This document shows, one piece after another, positions 7,935 to 16,425 of a stretch of 38,808 nt of DNA. How positions within the stretch are numbered: position 1 is the first letter of the stretch; each line of letters begins with the position of its first letter. A model generated the notes under the pieces. That model searched no databases. It saw nothing but the letters and a program-made list of their open reading frames with translations, and was not told the origin of the DNA. The DNA lies in NCBI RefSeq assembly GCF_003668875.1, contig NZ_RAWM01000086.1, positions 1 through 38,808 on the forward strand, in the 5' to 3' direction. The stretch comes from Corallococcus interemptor (GTDB lineage: Bacteria > Myxococcota > Myxococcia > Myxococcales > Myxococcaceae). A program made the translations under genes and the position numbers.

Positions 7935-8486
7935 ATGCGCCTGTTCACCGCCGTGACCCTGGGGGACGCCCTCACCGCCGAGACCGGGCGGGGCATCGAG
8001 CGCCTGCGCACGCTCGCTCCGGACGCGAAGTGGGTGCGGCCGGAGGGCGTGCACCTGACGCTGCTCTTCCTGGGGGACGTGGACGACAGCCGCCTGCCGG
8101 AGCTGCGCGACGCGCTGGAGCCGGTGGGGCTGTACCACGCGCCCTTCGTGCTGTCGGTCGGTGGCGGCGGGACGTTCGGTCCGCCCTCACACCCGCGCGT
8201 GCTCTGGGCGGACGTGCGCGGGGACACCGCGGCGCTGAAGGCGCTCCAGGCGGACGTGGCGCGCGCGCTGGAGCCCCTGGGCTTCACGTCCGAGCACGGC
8301 GAGTACGTCGCGCACCTCACGCTGGCCCGCGCGCGTCCGATGCGCGGAGACCCGGCGCTGGCGGCGTGCGCGCGCGAGCTGCAGGGCGCGTCATGGGGCG
8401 AGGGGCGCGTGGACCGGCTGGTGCTCTTCGAGAGCACGCGCGGCCACTACGTGCCCCGGCTGGAGGTGATGCTGGAGCGCGGCTAG
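7935..8486 (+). CDS. thpR: RNA 2',3'-cyclic phosphodiesterase (2H family)
   Basis: A 183-residue cytoplasmic 2H phosphoesterase of the ThpR/LigT type, which opens 2',3'-cyclic phosphates on RNA ends. Both diagnostic HxTx motifs are present: HLTLLFLG near residue 43 and HLTLARAR near 124, in the expected two-lobe arrangement; the N-terminus MRLFTAVTL and the end VLFES also fit the family. A strong AGGAGGG (7921-7927) sits 7 nt before ATG 7935. It follows the DUF457 gene by 14 bp and converges on the histidine kinase gene, sharing the four bases CTAG for both stop codons. Confidence 0.93.
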   Translation: MRLFTAVTLGDALTAETGRGIERLRTLAPDAKWVRPEGVHLTLLFLGDVDDSRLPELRDALEPVGLYHAPFVLSVGGGGTFGPPSHPRVLWADVRGDTAALKALQADVARALEPLGFTSEHGEYVAHLTLARARPMRGDPALAACARELQGASWGEGRVDRLVLFESTRGHYVPRLEVMLERG

Positions 8487-10678
8487 CAGGCGCGCAGGCC
8501 TTCCGCCACGGGCACGGCGGCCGGCAGCGTGACGGTGAGCAGCGTGCCCCGGCCCTCGCGGCTCTCCGCGCGCAGCGTGCCGCCCAGGCCGGTGGCGATG
8601 GTGTGGCTCACGGACAGGCCCAGGCCGGTGCTGTTGGGGCGCGAGGTGGCGAAGGGCTCGAAGATGTGCGCGAGCGCGTCCGGGGACAGCCCCTTGCCGG
8701 AGTCCTGCACCTCCACCACCACCTCGCCGTCCTCGCTGGTGTAGGCCGCCACGCGCAGCACGTTGTGCGCGGCGTCCTGGGTGTCCATCTGCTGCAGGGC
8801 ATTGAGCAGCAGGTTGAGGAAGAGCTGGGTGAGGCGCGCCTCGTCCGCGTCCACCGTGGGCATCTCGTGGAAGTCCCGCTCCAGCCGGGCGCGGTGCTGC
8901 AACTCGCCTCGTAAGAGCTTGAGGGCGTTCTCCAGCACCGGCTGCACGGCCACGCGGGCGCGGTGCTCCGGCGGCTTGCGCGACAGCGTGCGCAGGTCCT
9001 GCACGATGTGCTTGAGCCGGGTGGCACCCTCCACCGTCTCGCTCAGCGCGGACAGCATGTCCTCCAGGTCCGCGCGCGGCACCGGCGTGCCGGCGAGCAG
9101 CGGCTGCTTCAGGCGGTCCATCTCCTCGCGGATGTACGAGAGGTTGGCCAGCACGAAGGCCAGCGGGTTGTTCATCTCATGGCCCACCGCCGCCGCGAGC
9201 GAACCCAGCGCGGACAGCCGGTCCGCCTGGAACAGCCGCGCCTCCAGCTGCTTGCGCAGCGTCACGTCGCGAGCGAAGACGCGCAGGCCCGGCGGGTCCC
9301 ACAGCTGCGCGACGGTGAGCTCCCAGTAGCGGCCGTCCAGGTGCACCGTGGGCGCGGGCTCTCCCGGAGGCGCGCCGCGCCAGGCCCAGGTGAGCGCCGC
9401 GTGCACCAGCGGGTGCGTGGCGCCCTTCTCCACCAGGTCCTGGAACGCCGCGTGGGTGGCGGGGTTCGCGTACCGCAGCTCCCCGTCCATGCCCAGCTCC
9501 AGCAGCGGCTCCGGGTGCAGCAGCGGGAACGACGCCAAGCGATAGAGCGGGTCTTCCAGCGAGCGCAGGCCGCTGACGTCGCGCACCAGCAGGCCCAGCT
9601 TCACGCCCGTGCCTCCGGGCGAGGGCACGCACGGGGTGATCTCCGCCGCGTAGATGCGCTCGTCGCCGTTCACGGTGAGCCGGTACTCCAGCCGGCCGTC
9701 GGAGCCGCCCCGGAGGACGGCCTGGAGCAGGGAGATGAGGGGCTTGCTCGCGGCGGAGCCCAGGACGTCCTCCAGCTTGCGCCCCTCCGCGCCGCGCATG
9801 TCCAGGCCGAAGGCGCGGCCGGACGGGGACCACAGCCTGAGGCAGCGCCCCTCCGCGTCCAGCTCCCCGGCCAGGTACTCCGCGGTCGCCGAGGGGCGCG
9901 GGCTGGACGCGGGCGCATCCACGCCGGGCGAGCGCACGAAGCCCTCCACGCGGAAGGGCCCCATGAGCATCTCCAGGCCCGCGCCGTCGGTGTTCATCCG
10001 CGTGAGGACGGAGATGAGCGCCTGCGCGTCCGCTTCCGGCATCCGCCTGGTGAGGATGAGGCCGTCGGCGAGCGTGGGGATGGTGAAGAGAAACGGCATG
10101 AGCCGCGGAGCGTCCGCGCCCAGGTACGTCGTCAGCGTGGCGCGCATCGCGTGCGCGTCCGTGTGGTTGCAGAAGAGCGCGCACAGGTCCGACTCGCCGC
10201 GCAGCACGGCGTCCAGCGCCTTGCGGTAGGTGCCCAGGAAGCGCTGCTCGGAGAAGAGCGTGTCCGGGCGCAGGCCCAGCGACTCCAGGTGGCGCACCGG
10301 CAGCAGGTGCCCGCCCGTGGAGCGCGGCGCCACCCACGCCACGCGCTTGCCCTGGAGCGTCTCCAGCGTCAGCGGCTCGTCCGCGCGGCAGATGAAGGCG
10401 GAGTGGTAGTGCCAGCTTCCAGAGCGCACCGCGCGAAGCACCGCGCGCGCCTGCGGCTCGAAGGCGTTGCACTGCTCGGCGGTGCCCCAGGCCATCTCCA
10501 CCCGGCCCGCGGCGAGCTCCGCCTCCAGGAACTCGTAGGTGGGCGCCATGGACATGACGACCGGGCGGCCCATCCGCTCCGACAGCGCCCGCGCGAACAG
10601 CTCCACGCGCACGTGCTCCCGCACCTCGCCCAGGGACGGATACAGCAGACAACGGATGGGCGAGCTCGATGCGGTCAC
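8483..10678 (-). CDS. Soluble PhnD-like/PAS sensor histidine kinase
   Basis: A 731-residue sensor kinase. Residues 5-250 form a type 2 periplasmic-binding-protein domain of the PhnD (phosphate/phosphite/phosphonate) kind: GTAEQCNAFE, FICRADEPLTLETLQGKRVA, then STGGHLLPVRHLESLG and KALDAVLRGESDLCAL. Two PAS-like domains follow (about 268-370 and 388-475), then HisKA with phospho-acceptor His500 in LAAAVGHEMNNPLAF, and a HATPase domain with N-box (LFLNLLLNALQ, Asn626), G1 (VQDSGKGLS), F-box and G2 (STGLGLSVSH). No signal peptide or membrane helix is seen, so the binding domain should face the cytoplasm. GTG 10678 is chosen because GGAGGA lies 7 nt upstream. No receiver gene is adjacent, so its partner is elsewhere. 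Confidence 0.9.
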   Translation of the reverse strand: MTASSSPIRCLLYPSLGEVREHVRVELFARALSERMGRPVVMSMAPTYEFLEAELAAGRVEMAWGTAEQCNAFEPQARAVLRAVRSGSWHYHSAFICRADEPLTLETLQGKRVAWVAPRSTGGHLLPVRHLESLGLRPDTLFSEQRFLGTYRKALDAVLRGESDLCALFCNHTDAHAMRATLTTYLGADAPRLMPFLFTIPTLADGLILTRRMPEADAQALISVLTRMNTDGAGLEMLMGPFRVEGFVRSPGVDAPASSPRPSATAEYLAGELDAEGRCLRLWSPSGRAFGLDMRGAEGRKLEDVLGSAASKPLISLLQAVLRGGSDGRLEYRLTVNGDERIYAAEITPCVPSPGGTGVKLGLLVRDVSGLRSLEDPLYRLASFPLLHPEPLLELGMDGELRYANPATHAAFQDLVEKGATHPLVHAALTWAWRGAPPGEPAPTVHLDGRYWELTVAQLWDPPGLRVFARDVTLRKQLEARLFQADRLSALGSLAAAVGHEMNNPLAFVLANLSYIREEMDRLKQPLLAGTPVPRADLEDMLSALSETVEGATRLKHIVQDLRTLSRKPPEHRARVAVQPVLENALKLLRGELQHRARLERDFHEMPTVDADEARLTQLFLNLLLNALQQMDTQDAAHNVLRVAAYTSEDGEVVVEVQDSGKGLSPDALAHIFEPFATSRPNSTGLGLSVSHTIATGLGGTLRAESREGRGTLLTVTLPAAVPVAEGLRAC

Positions 10679-10939
10679 GACGAATTCCTCCGATGGGCCC
10701 CCTCTTGCGCGCACCCGGACAGCCGGCTCGCGAGTCCTGCCTGTCTACCCGAAACTTTCCGGAATTGCCACATTATTCTGGAGTCACTGCAATAAGTAGA
10801 TTCCCCAGGTTTACCATGCTCGGACCCAGGGTCGTGAGCGACTTCCACGTACCGTGGGTGAAGCCTGCTCGGAAGTGGATGGCACCGGGGCTGCACTGAG
10901 GGTGGGTGGACGGATGCAACCCACTGAAGGGACGGACGG
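10679..10939. promoter_or_regulatory. Divergent intergenic region with a weak + strand promoter candidate
   Basis: This 261-bp gap between the histidine kinase and the YiiX-like gene is AT-richer than its surroundings near 10750-10800. On the + strand TTGCCA (10765-10770) and TGCAAT (10788-10793) are 17 bp apart, a five-of-six and four-of-six match to sigma-70 boxes. An 8-bp palindrome TTCCGGAA (10757-10764) abuts the -35. It would give a leader of about 140 nt. Function is inferred only. Confidence 0.25.
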
Positions 10940-11593
10940 ATGCGCTGGATCGTGAGGGGAATGTGGCTGGTGGCCCTCGTCGTGATGGGGGCGGCGTGGC
11001 TGGTGGGCCGCGGGACGCAGGCGGCGCCGCGCGGGGTGGAGGGGTTGGCGGCGAAGGTGCGGACGGGGGACGTGGTGTTCCAGACGTCGGGCTCACGCCA
11101 GTCGAAGGCCATCCAGGTGGCCACGCACAGCCCGCTGTCGCACGTGGGGCTGGTGGAGGTGACGCCGGAGGGGGTGTTCGTGGTGGAGGCCGTGCAGCCG
11201 GTGAAGCGCACGCCGTTCCAGCAGTGGAAGGCGCGCGGGGTGAAGGGGCGGCTGCTGGTGATGCGGCCGCAGGGGGTGGATGACGCGGCGAAGGCGCGGG
11301 CGGTGGCGGAGGCGAAGCGGCACCTGGGCAAGCCGTACGACGCGCTCTTCGGGTGGGGGGACGAGGCGATGTATTGCTCGGAGCTGGTGCGCAAGGCGTA
11401 CGCGGCGGGAGCGGGGGTGGAGTACGGGAGGATGGAGCGGCTGGGCGACCTGGATGTGGCGGGACTGAAACAGGAGATTGCCGAGCGCTACAGGGGGCCG
11501 GTGCCGGTGGACCTGGAGCTGGTGACGCCGGCGAGCCTGGCGGCGGATGGCCGGCTGGCGGTGGTGTATTCGGATTTCCCCACGGAGCGTTGA
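10940..11593 (+). CDS. YiiX/YebB-like permuted papain-fold (NlpC/P60-related) protein
   Basis: A 217-residue exported or membrane-anchored member of the circularly permuted NlpC/P60 (YiiX/YebB-like) family, thought to act as a cysteine peptidase, amidase or acyltransferase on envelope substrates. An N-terminal hydrophobic segment (MWLVALVVMGAAWLVG) precedes the domain. As expected of the permuted form, the catalytic His comes first (SPLSHVGLVEV), then a Glu (VFVVEAVQPV), and the nucleophile Cys last (EAMYCSELVRKAY). GDVVFQTSG and GKPYDALFGW are further family hallmarks. The substrate is unknown. A small hairpin with one bulge (11615-11634) follows the stop and may end the transcript. Confidence 0.88.
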   Translation: MRWIVRGMWLVALVVMGAAWLVGRGTQAAPRGVEGLAAKVRTGDVVFQTSGSRQSKAIQVATHSPLSHVGLVEVTPEGVFVVEAVQPVKRTPFQQWKARGVKGRLLVMRPQGVDDAAKARAVAEAKRHLGKPYDALFGWGDEAMYCSELVRKAYAAGAGVEYGRMERLGDLDVAGLKQEIAERYRGPVPVDLELVTPASLAADGRLAVVYSDFPTER

Positions 11594-11672
11594 GGCCGCG
11601 TCATCCCTTGAGGATTCAAGAGGGCAGCCGAGGACTCACACGCGGGGAGAAGGACCGGTAGGATGGGCGTCC

Positions 11673-13793
11673 ATGAAACGCCTTTTTCTGCTGCTGCCGT
11701 TGGTGGCCCTCGCGGGCTGTAAGGATCCCCAGGACGGGGTGAAGGTCGTGATCTCGTATGGCCAGTTCGTCCCGGGCTGCGTGCGGGTGACCGCCACGGA
11801 CGACGCCAGTGGGGACACGCGCACCACGGACGTCGCGGTCCGGGGGAAGAAGCCCGAGCCCAACAGTCAGATCGTGGTGGGCTTGCTGCTGCCGGAGAAG
11901 TGGGGCACGGCCATCACGGTGGAGGCGAACGGTTACGAGGCGCTGCCCAAGGACGATGCATGCGTCGGCAACGCCGTGACGAACCAGCGGAAGGGCCTCT
12001 CCGTTCCGAAGGGCAGCACGAAGGACGGCAAGCCCGCGGAGCTGACCCTGCTGGCGGACGCCAGGGACGAGGACGGCGACGGGTACGTCAGCAACACGGC
12101 TGGCGGCTCGGACTGCGATGACAAGGCGGGAGTTGGAGCGGGGATCAATCCCGGCGCCACCGAGCTGTGCAACGGCCAGGACGACAACTGCGACGGCAAC
12201 AAGGATGAGGACTTCGCCATCGGGTCTGAATGCATCAGCCCCGAAGGTTGCCCGAGCGTTCGCACCTGCAACACCAGTGACCCTACGACATTCGCCTGTA
12301 TCGCCACCAACGTGCAGTACGCATGGGTAGATGCGGACAGGGATCAGCACGGCGACAAGAATCAGGGTCAGGTGGTGGTCTGCAGCGCGACGCTTCCGCC
12401 GGACCGCCTGCCGCTCACCTCGCCTCACGATGACTGCAACGATTCGGAAGCCAGCATCCATCCTCAGGCGACGGAGAAGTGCAACACCGTCGACGACGAT
12501 TGCGACGGCGACACGGATGAAGGGTTTGGCGTGGGCGCCACCTGCTTTGAAACCGGTGTCCAGTGCGATGGCATCCAGCAGTGCAATGCCACGCAAGACG
12601 GTGTTGTGTGCAAGCCGACGGGAACCGTCCCGACCTGGTATCCCGATCAGGATGAAGATCAGCATGGGAAGATGGACGCAGGCATTGTCCGCTGCCCCAA
12701 GCCTGACGCGGGCTACATCACCGAAGGCAGGGACTGCGACGACGGCAACCCCTTCATCCATGGAGATGCCCGGGAGCTGTGTGATGGCCAGGACAACAAC
12801 TGCAACGGGACTGTGGATGACGGTCTGAACTGCGCACCGACCTGGGCCGGCCAGCAGGTGGGTGAGGAAGCCGACCGGACGTGGTACGGCCTCTCCGTGT
12901 ATGGGGATGGTGGCGTCTGGATTGTGGGCAGCGACGGTGGGCGCGCGGTAAAACAACCCAGTGAAACGGCCTTCTCGGTGCGCCCAGGTGCATGCACGGG
13001 CACCAGCAACACCCGCACCCTCTTTGGTGTCTGGTCCAATTCCGAGGGCAAGGCGTTCATTGGCGGATCGGAAGGACTTCTCCTGATCCAGGAGCCCGGA
13101 AGCACCGATTGTACGCCGAGGCGCCCTCCCAATCTGGATGCAGGGTCAGGCACCATCGCCACCACGGACCTTTTCGGCTTCGCCAATCCGTCGGACCCCG
13201 ATGATGTGCAACTGTACGGCGTTGCCTCTGATGACGATAAAGGCGCGACCTTCCAGTGGAATGGAGCAGTGGTGGGCGTGCCGATCATCGCTGCGTCCAA
13301 CAGCACCTTCCAGGGCATCCATGGAATCTCTCCCGAGGTGATGTTCGCCGTGGGTTCGTTCAAGAACCCCGAGGCCGGAGGCGCTAGAGGGCAAATCTTC
13401 CGCTATGACCCGGTGACTTCATCCTGGGGCACGCCGGTTGAGCCACCCAACACCAAGGGGCTCAATGCTGTCTGGGTCGTCAATTCCAAGCTCGCCTACG
13501 CGGTGGGCAATGCGGGTGCATTCCTGAAGTGGGACGGCTCCGTGTGGGCCACTTCGCCCGGCCCCGCTGCTGAACGACTGACAGGCGTCATCGCCTTTGG
13601 CAGTAATTCCGTCTACGTCACGTCGGAAGCTGGCAAGGTCTACCGTTACGAGAACGGAAATTGGCAGACGTATGACCTGGGTGCCTCGCTGTATGGCATC
13701 AACGGGACCAACCCCGGGGACCTCTGGGTCATCGGCGTCCGCGGCCTGGCCTTCCACTATCCGTCCTGGCCTGCCGCGCCCCCGCCTCCGTGA
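11673..13793 (+). CDS. MopE-like metal-motif lipoprotein with beta-propeller-like C-terminus
   Basis: A 706-residue exported lipoprotein (lipobox LAGC at residues 14-17). Residues 125-400 hold three copies of the Cys/Asp-rich putative metal-binding motif of MopE-like proteins, each of the form DCDD(or DCND)...PxATExCNxxDDxCDGxxDEGF. The remaining 300 residues contain repeats of the type VYGDGGVWIVGSDG and AVGNAGAFLKWDGSVW, suggesting a beta-propeller. ATG 11673 starts the signal peptide. No function is established; calcium or copper binding at the surface is a reasonable guess. From about 12200 on, codon third positions are less GC-rich than in neighbours, suggesting relaxed or acquired coding sequence. 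It ends in a convergent terminator shared with the Asp-box protein. Confidence 0.85.
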   Translation: MKRLFLLLPLVALAGCKDPQDGVKVVISYGQFVPGCVRVTATDDASGDTRTTDVAVRGKKPEPNSQIVVGLLLPEKWGTAITVEANGYEALPKDDACVGNAVTNQRKGLSVPKGSTKDGKPAELTLLADARDEDGDGYVSNTAGGSDCDDKAGVGAGINPGATELCNGQDDNCDGNKDEDFAIGSECISPEGCPSVRTCNTSDPTTFACIATNVQYAWVDADRDQHGDKNQGQVVVCSATLPPDRLPLTSPHDDCNDSEASIHPQATEKCNTVDDDCDGDTDEGFGVGATCFETGVQCDGIQQCNATQDGVVCKPTGTVPTWYPDQDEDQHGKMDAGIVRCPKPDAGYITEGRDCDDGNPFIHGDARELCDGQDNNCNGTVDDGLNCAPTWAGQQVGEEADRTWYGLSVYGDGGVWIVGSDGGRAVKQPSETAFSVRPGACTGTSNTRTLFGVWSNSEGKAFIGGSEGLLLIQEPGSTDCTPRRPPNLDAGSGTIATTDLFGFANPSDPDDVQLYGVASDDDKGATFQWNGAVVGVPIIAASNSTFQGIHGISPEVMFAVGSFKNPEAGGARGQIFRYDPVTSSWGTPVEPPNTKGLNAVWVVNSKLAYAVGNAGAFLKWDGSVWATSPGPAAERLTGVIAFGSNSVYVTSEAGKVYRYENGNWQTYDLGASLYGINGTNPGDLWVIGVRGLAFHYPSWPAAPPPP

Positions 13794-13802
13794 TGAACTA
13801 GC

Positions 13803-13831
13803 TCACGGTGGGGCTGCGCGCCCCACCGTGA
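13803..13831. terminator. Bidirectional terminator hairpin between convergent genes
   Basis: A perfect 12-bp stem (13803-13814 with 13820-13831) closes a 5-nt loop, placed 10 bp beyond each of the two converging stop codons (13793 and 13841). There is no T tract on either side, but the position and stability make a shared terminator likely. Confidence 0.75.
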
Positions 13832-13840
13832 CGCCGTGTC

Positions 13841-16252
13841 TCAGCGCTTCACCCGCAGGACCTGGAACCCCTTTCCTCCGGTTCCGAAGCCCTTCAGGTT
13901 GTCCGCCCGCACCACCAGGTCTCCGTTGGGCAGTTCGCCCCAGACCTCCGCGCGGGCCAGGACGCCAGTCGTGGCCCGCTCGTATTTCCGGGCCTCCACC
14001 CATGTCACCGCATCCGTGCTCGTGAAGAGCCGCGCGTAGACATCCGACGCGGGCTGCACGTCCCCCACGTCCGCTCTCGCCGTGCCCAGCACGAAGCCGC
14101 CGCCTCCCAGCGCATCCAGCGAGTACGCCGGCCCTGGCAACGTCAGCAGCGCGTCCACCCGTCCGCTCGCGTACACGCGCAGGAGCTTCGGGTGCTCCGG
14201 CTCATACAGCGTGGACTGCCCCAAGAGCAGCTCGCCTCCCGACAACACGGTCCCCGTCACCGCGTTCGCCGCGTAGCCGCCCATCACCTTCGTCCACGTG
14301 CGGCCGCCGTCCGTCGAGCGCACCACCGCCGCCTGCGTGCTGCTGCTGCCGAACGTGGCCCACAGCGCGCTGCGCGTCGTGTCCGCGTACAGCGCCGTGC
14401 CGTGCCGGTGGTCCTGGAACGTCGCCCGCGCCGTCCACGTCGCGCCACCGTCCGTGCTCGCCCACAGGCGCAGCGGCGTGTTCGCGGAGGTGAACGTCTG
14501 GTACTCCAGGAAGAACACCGTGCTGCCCAGCTCCGCGAAGCTCGCGGGCGACATCGCCCGGTAGTTCCCCAGCGCCGCCACGTCCGCCCACGTGCGCCCG
14601 CCGTCCGTCGAGCGCTCCAGGTGATAGCTGCCACTGCGGCTCATCTGCGCCAGCAGCGTCCCGTCATTCAACGCCGCCATCACCCAGAACGACGCGCCGC
14701 CCACGCCCTGCCCTCTCGCGCTGAACGTGCGCCCACCATCCGTGCTCGCGAGCAGCTTCGACCGGCTCCCGTCCAGCGCCAGCGCGTACACCGTGCCCGC
14801 GCCGTCCACCGCCAGCACCTCGTGCGTCGTGTTCGTGAACACCGGCTCCAGCGTCACCGGCCCCTGCACCCCGCCATCCACCGGCGGAGTCCCCGCGTCC
14901 ACGCCACCATCCGAAGTCCCCGAACCCGCGTCCGGCGTCCCCGCGTCCACGCCGCCATCCGAAGTCCCCGAACCCGCGTCCGGCGTCCCCGCGTCCACGC
15001 CGCCATCCGGAACACCGCCGCCGCCATCCGGAACACCACCGTCCTGCCCCGAGGAGCCGCCGCCTCCTTCCGGCTGGCGCGCCAGCGCCACGCGCATCAC
15101 CCGGCCGCTGGAGTTCGCGTCCGCCGCGTCCCCGTAGAAGCACGGCACCTCCGTGACGCTGTCCGGCAGCACGTCCAGCGTGCTCAGGTAGCCCTTGAAG
15201 CTCGTGCGCGAATCCAGCGTCACCGGGTCGCTGAACACGCCGTCGCGCAGCACCCGCACCCGGATCTCGTAATCCGTCGCCGTCTGGAAGTGATTGTAGA
15301 AGACATACAGCGCATCCCCGATGCGCGTCACCGCGGGCTGCAACGCCCAGTCCGGCGTCCCCTCCACCAGGATGCGTGAGCCGAACGACGTCCCGTCGAA
15401 GCGCCGGTAATACAGCCGCTCCGTCTCATCCTTGTAGACCAGGTGGATGCCGCCCTTCCCGTCCTCCACCGCGCTCAGCGCCGCGCCATGGTAGATGCCG
15501 TCGGAGAACGCGTCCCGCTGCGGCCCCCACGTGTCCAGCGGATCCGCCGCGTCACGCACCCGCATCCGCGTGGGCTCGAAGCCGTCGTGCATGGCCCAGA
15601 AGAAGACGAGCTTCGACCCCACGCTCAAGAGCCGTCCCCCGCCCCGCTTCTTCGTCCGCCCCAGGTCCGGCTGCCTCTGGAAGCTCGCGCCGCCGTCCGT
15701 GGACACCGCCATCACCGCCGTGGCGCCACCGTCCGGCTCCAGCCGGAACGCCTGCACCCACAGCCGCCCCTTCGAGTCCCGCGCCAACAGCGCCCGCGAG
15801 TACGCCGTCGCACTGTCCGCGTTGAACACCCGCACCGCCGGCTCCGGCGTCCAGGTGTCCTGCGCCTCGTCGTAGCGCCACCACTGGAAGTACACGTCGT
15901 GCCGCGACGACGCCGCCAGCGAGGGGGCTTCGTACGCGTAGACCATCGCCACGTCCCGCCCCACCGCGACCAGCTCCGCCCGGTCGTGGTGCGACGCATC
16001 CGGCTGGATTTCCGCCAGCTTGGAGAAGCTCTGGAACCCGTCCTCGGAACGGAACAGGTTCAGCCCCTGACCTTCCGCCCCCTGCTGCTGGATGGCCAGA
16101 AGCCACGTGGGCGCAGGCCCGTTGCCCGTCTCAATCCGCACCGAGTGCCGGTGCGCTGGCAGCGTCAGGGCATTGCCCCCGCCGGCCGGCACCATGGGCA
16201 CCCCACCCGCCGCCACCACCGTGGTCAGCAGGGCTCCCACCCAGGACATCAT
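13841..16252 (-). CDS. Large secreted Asp-box (BNR, sialidase-type) propeller protein
   Basis: An 803-residue secreted protein with a signal peptide (about 1-25) and two beta-propeller-like halves joined by a low-complexity linker. Asp-box repeats are plentiful: STDGGASF in the first half, and STDGGRTF, STDGGRTW, STDGGATW and a further STDGGRTW in the second. The first half also resembles sialidase-superfamily exo-repeats (RSEDGFQSFSKLAEI, YRRFDGTSFGSRILVEG). The linker at about residues 403-460 is a Gly/Asp/Ala/Thr/Pro repeat. No Arg triad or Tyr/Glu pair of a true sialidase could be identified, so binding or structural use is as likely as catalysis. ATG 16252 has a G-rich ribosome site about 9 nt upstream. 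Confidence 0.85.
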   Translation of the reverse strand: MMSWVGALLTTVVAAGGVPMVPAGGGNALTLPAHRHSVRIETGNGPAPTWLLAIQQQGAEGQGLNLFRSEDGFQSFSKLAEIQPDASHHDRAELVAVGRDVAMVYAYEAPSLAASSRHDVYFQWWRYDEAQDTWTPEPAVRVFNADSATAYSRALLARDSKGRLWVQAFRLEPDGGATAVMAVSTDGGASFQRQPDLGRTKKRGGGRLLSVGSKLVFFWAMHDGFEPTRMRVRDAADPLDTWGPQRDAFSDGIYHGAALSAVEDGKGGIHLVYKDETERLYYRRFDGTSFGSRILVEGTPDWALQPAVTRIGDALYVFYNHFQTATDYEIRVRVLRDGVFSDPVTLDSRTSFKGYLSTLDVLPDSVTEVPCFYGDAADANSSGRVMRVALARQPEGGGGSSGQDGGVPDGGGGVPDGGVDAGTPDAGSGTSDGGVDAGTPDAGSGTSDGGVDAGTPPVDGGVQGPVTLEPVFTNTTHEVLAVDGAGTVYALALDGSRSKLLASTDGGRTFSARGQGVGGASFWVMAALNDGTLLAQMSRSGSYHLERSTDGGRTWADVAALGNYRAMSPASFAELGSTVFFLEYQTFTSANTPLRLWASTDGGATWTARATFQDHRHGTALYADTTRSALWATFGSSSTQAAVVRSTDGGRTWTKVMGGYAANAVTGTVLSGGELLLGQSTLYEPEHPKLLRVYASGRVDALLTLPGPAYSLDALGGGGFVLGTARADVGDVQPASDVYARLFTSTDAVTWVEARKYERATTGVLARAEVWGELPNGDLVVRADNLKGFGTGGKGFQVLRVKR
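14888..15012 (-). repeat. 48-bp tandem repeat coding for an Asp/Gly/Ala/Thr linker
   Basis: Near-identical 48-bp units start at 14910 and 14958, and a third begins at 15006 before diverging. Each encodes 16 residues of the type DGGVDAGTPDAGSGTS in the linker of the Asp-box protein. Tandem copies like this expand and contract readily. Confidence 0.85.
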
Positions 16253-16425
16253 GTGTTTGCGCCCCCTGTCGTATCCCCGCCCGAAAGGTAGGGACGCAGG
16301 ACCCGGGAGCAATTGCGGCGGAGGCGGACGTGAAGGGCCCGGTCATCTCCGCGCGGACAGGTGAACACAGCCCACCGCGCGACGCCCCCGGGAGTGTTGG
16401 GAGCGCCGCGCTGGGGTCCTGACGA

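Noticed and set aside
14888-15012. CRISPR-like regularly spaced repeats
   Set aside because: The units are directly tandem without spacers, in frame, and encode a low-complexity linker.
13841-16252. Calling the Asp-box protein a true sialidase
   Set aside because: Asp boxes are abundant, but no Arg triad or Tyr/Glu catalytic pair could be assigned.
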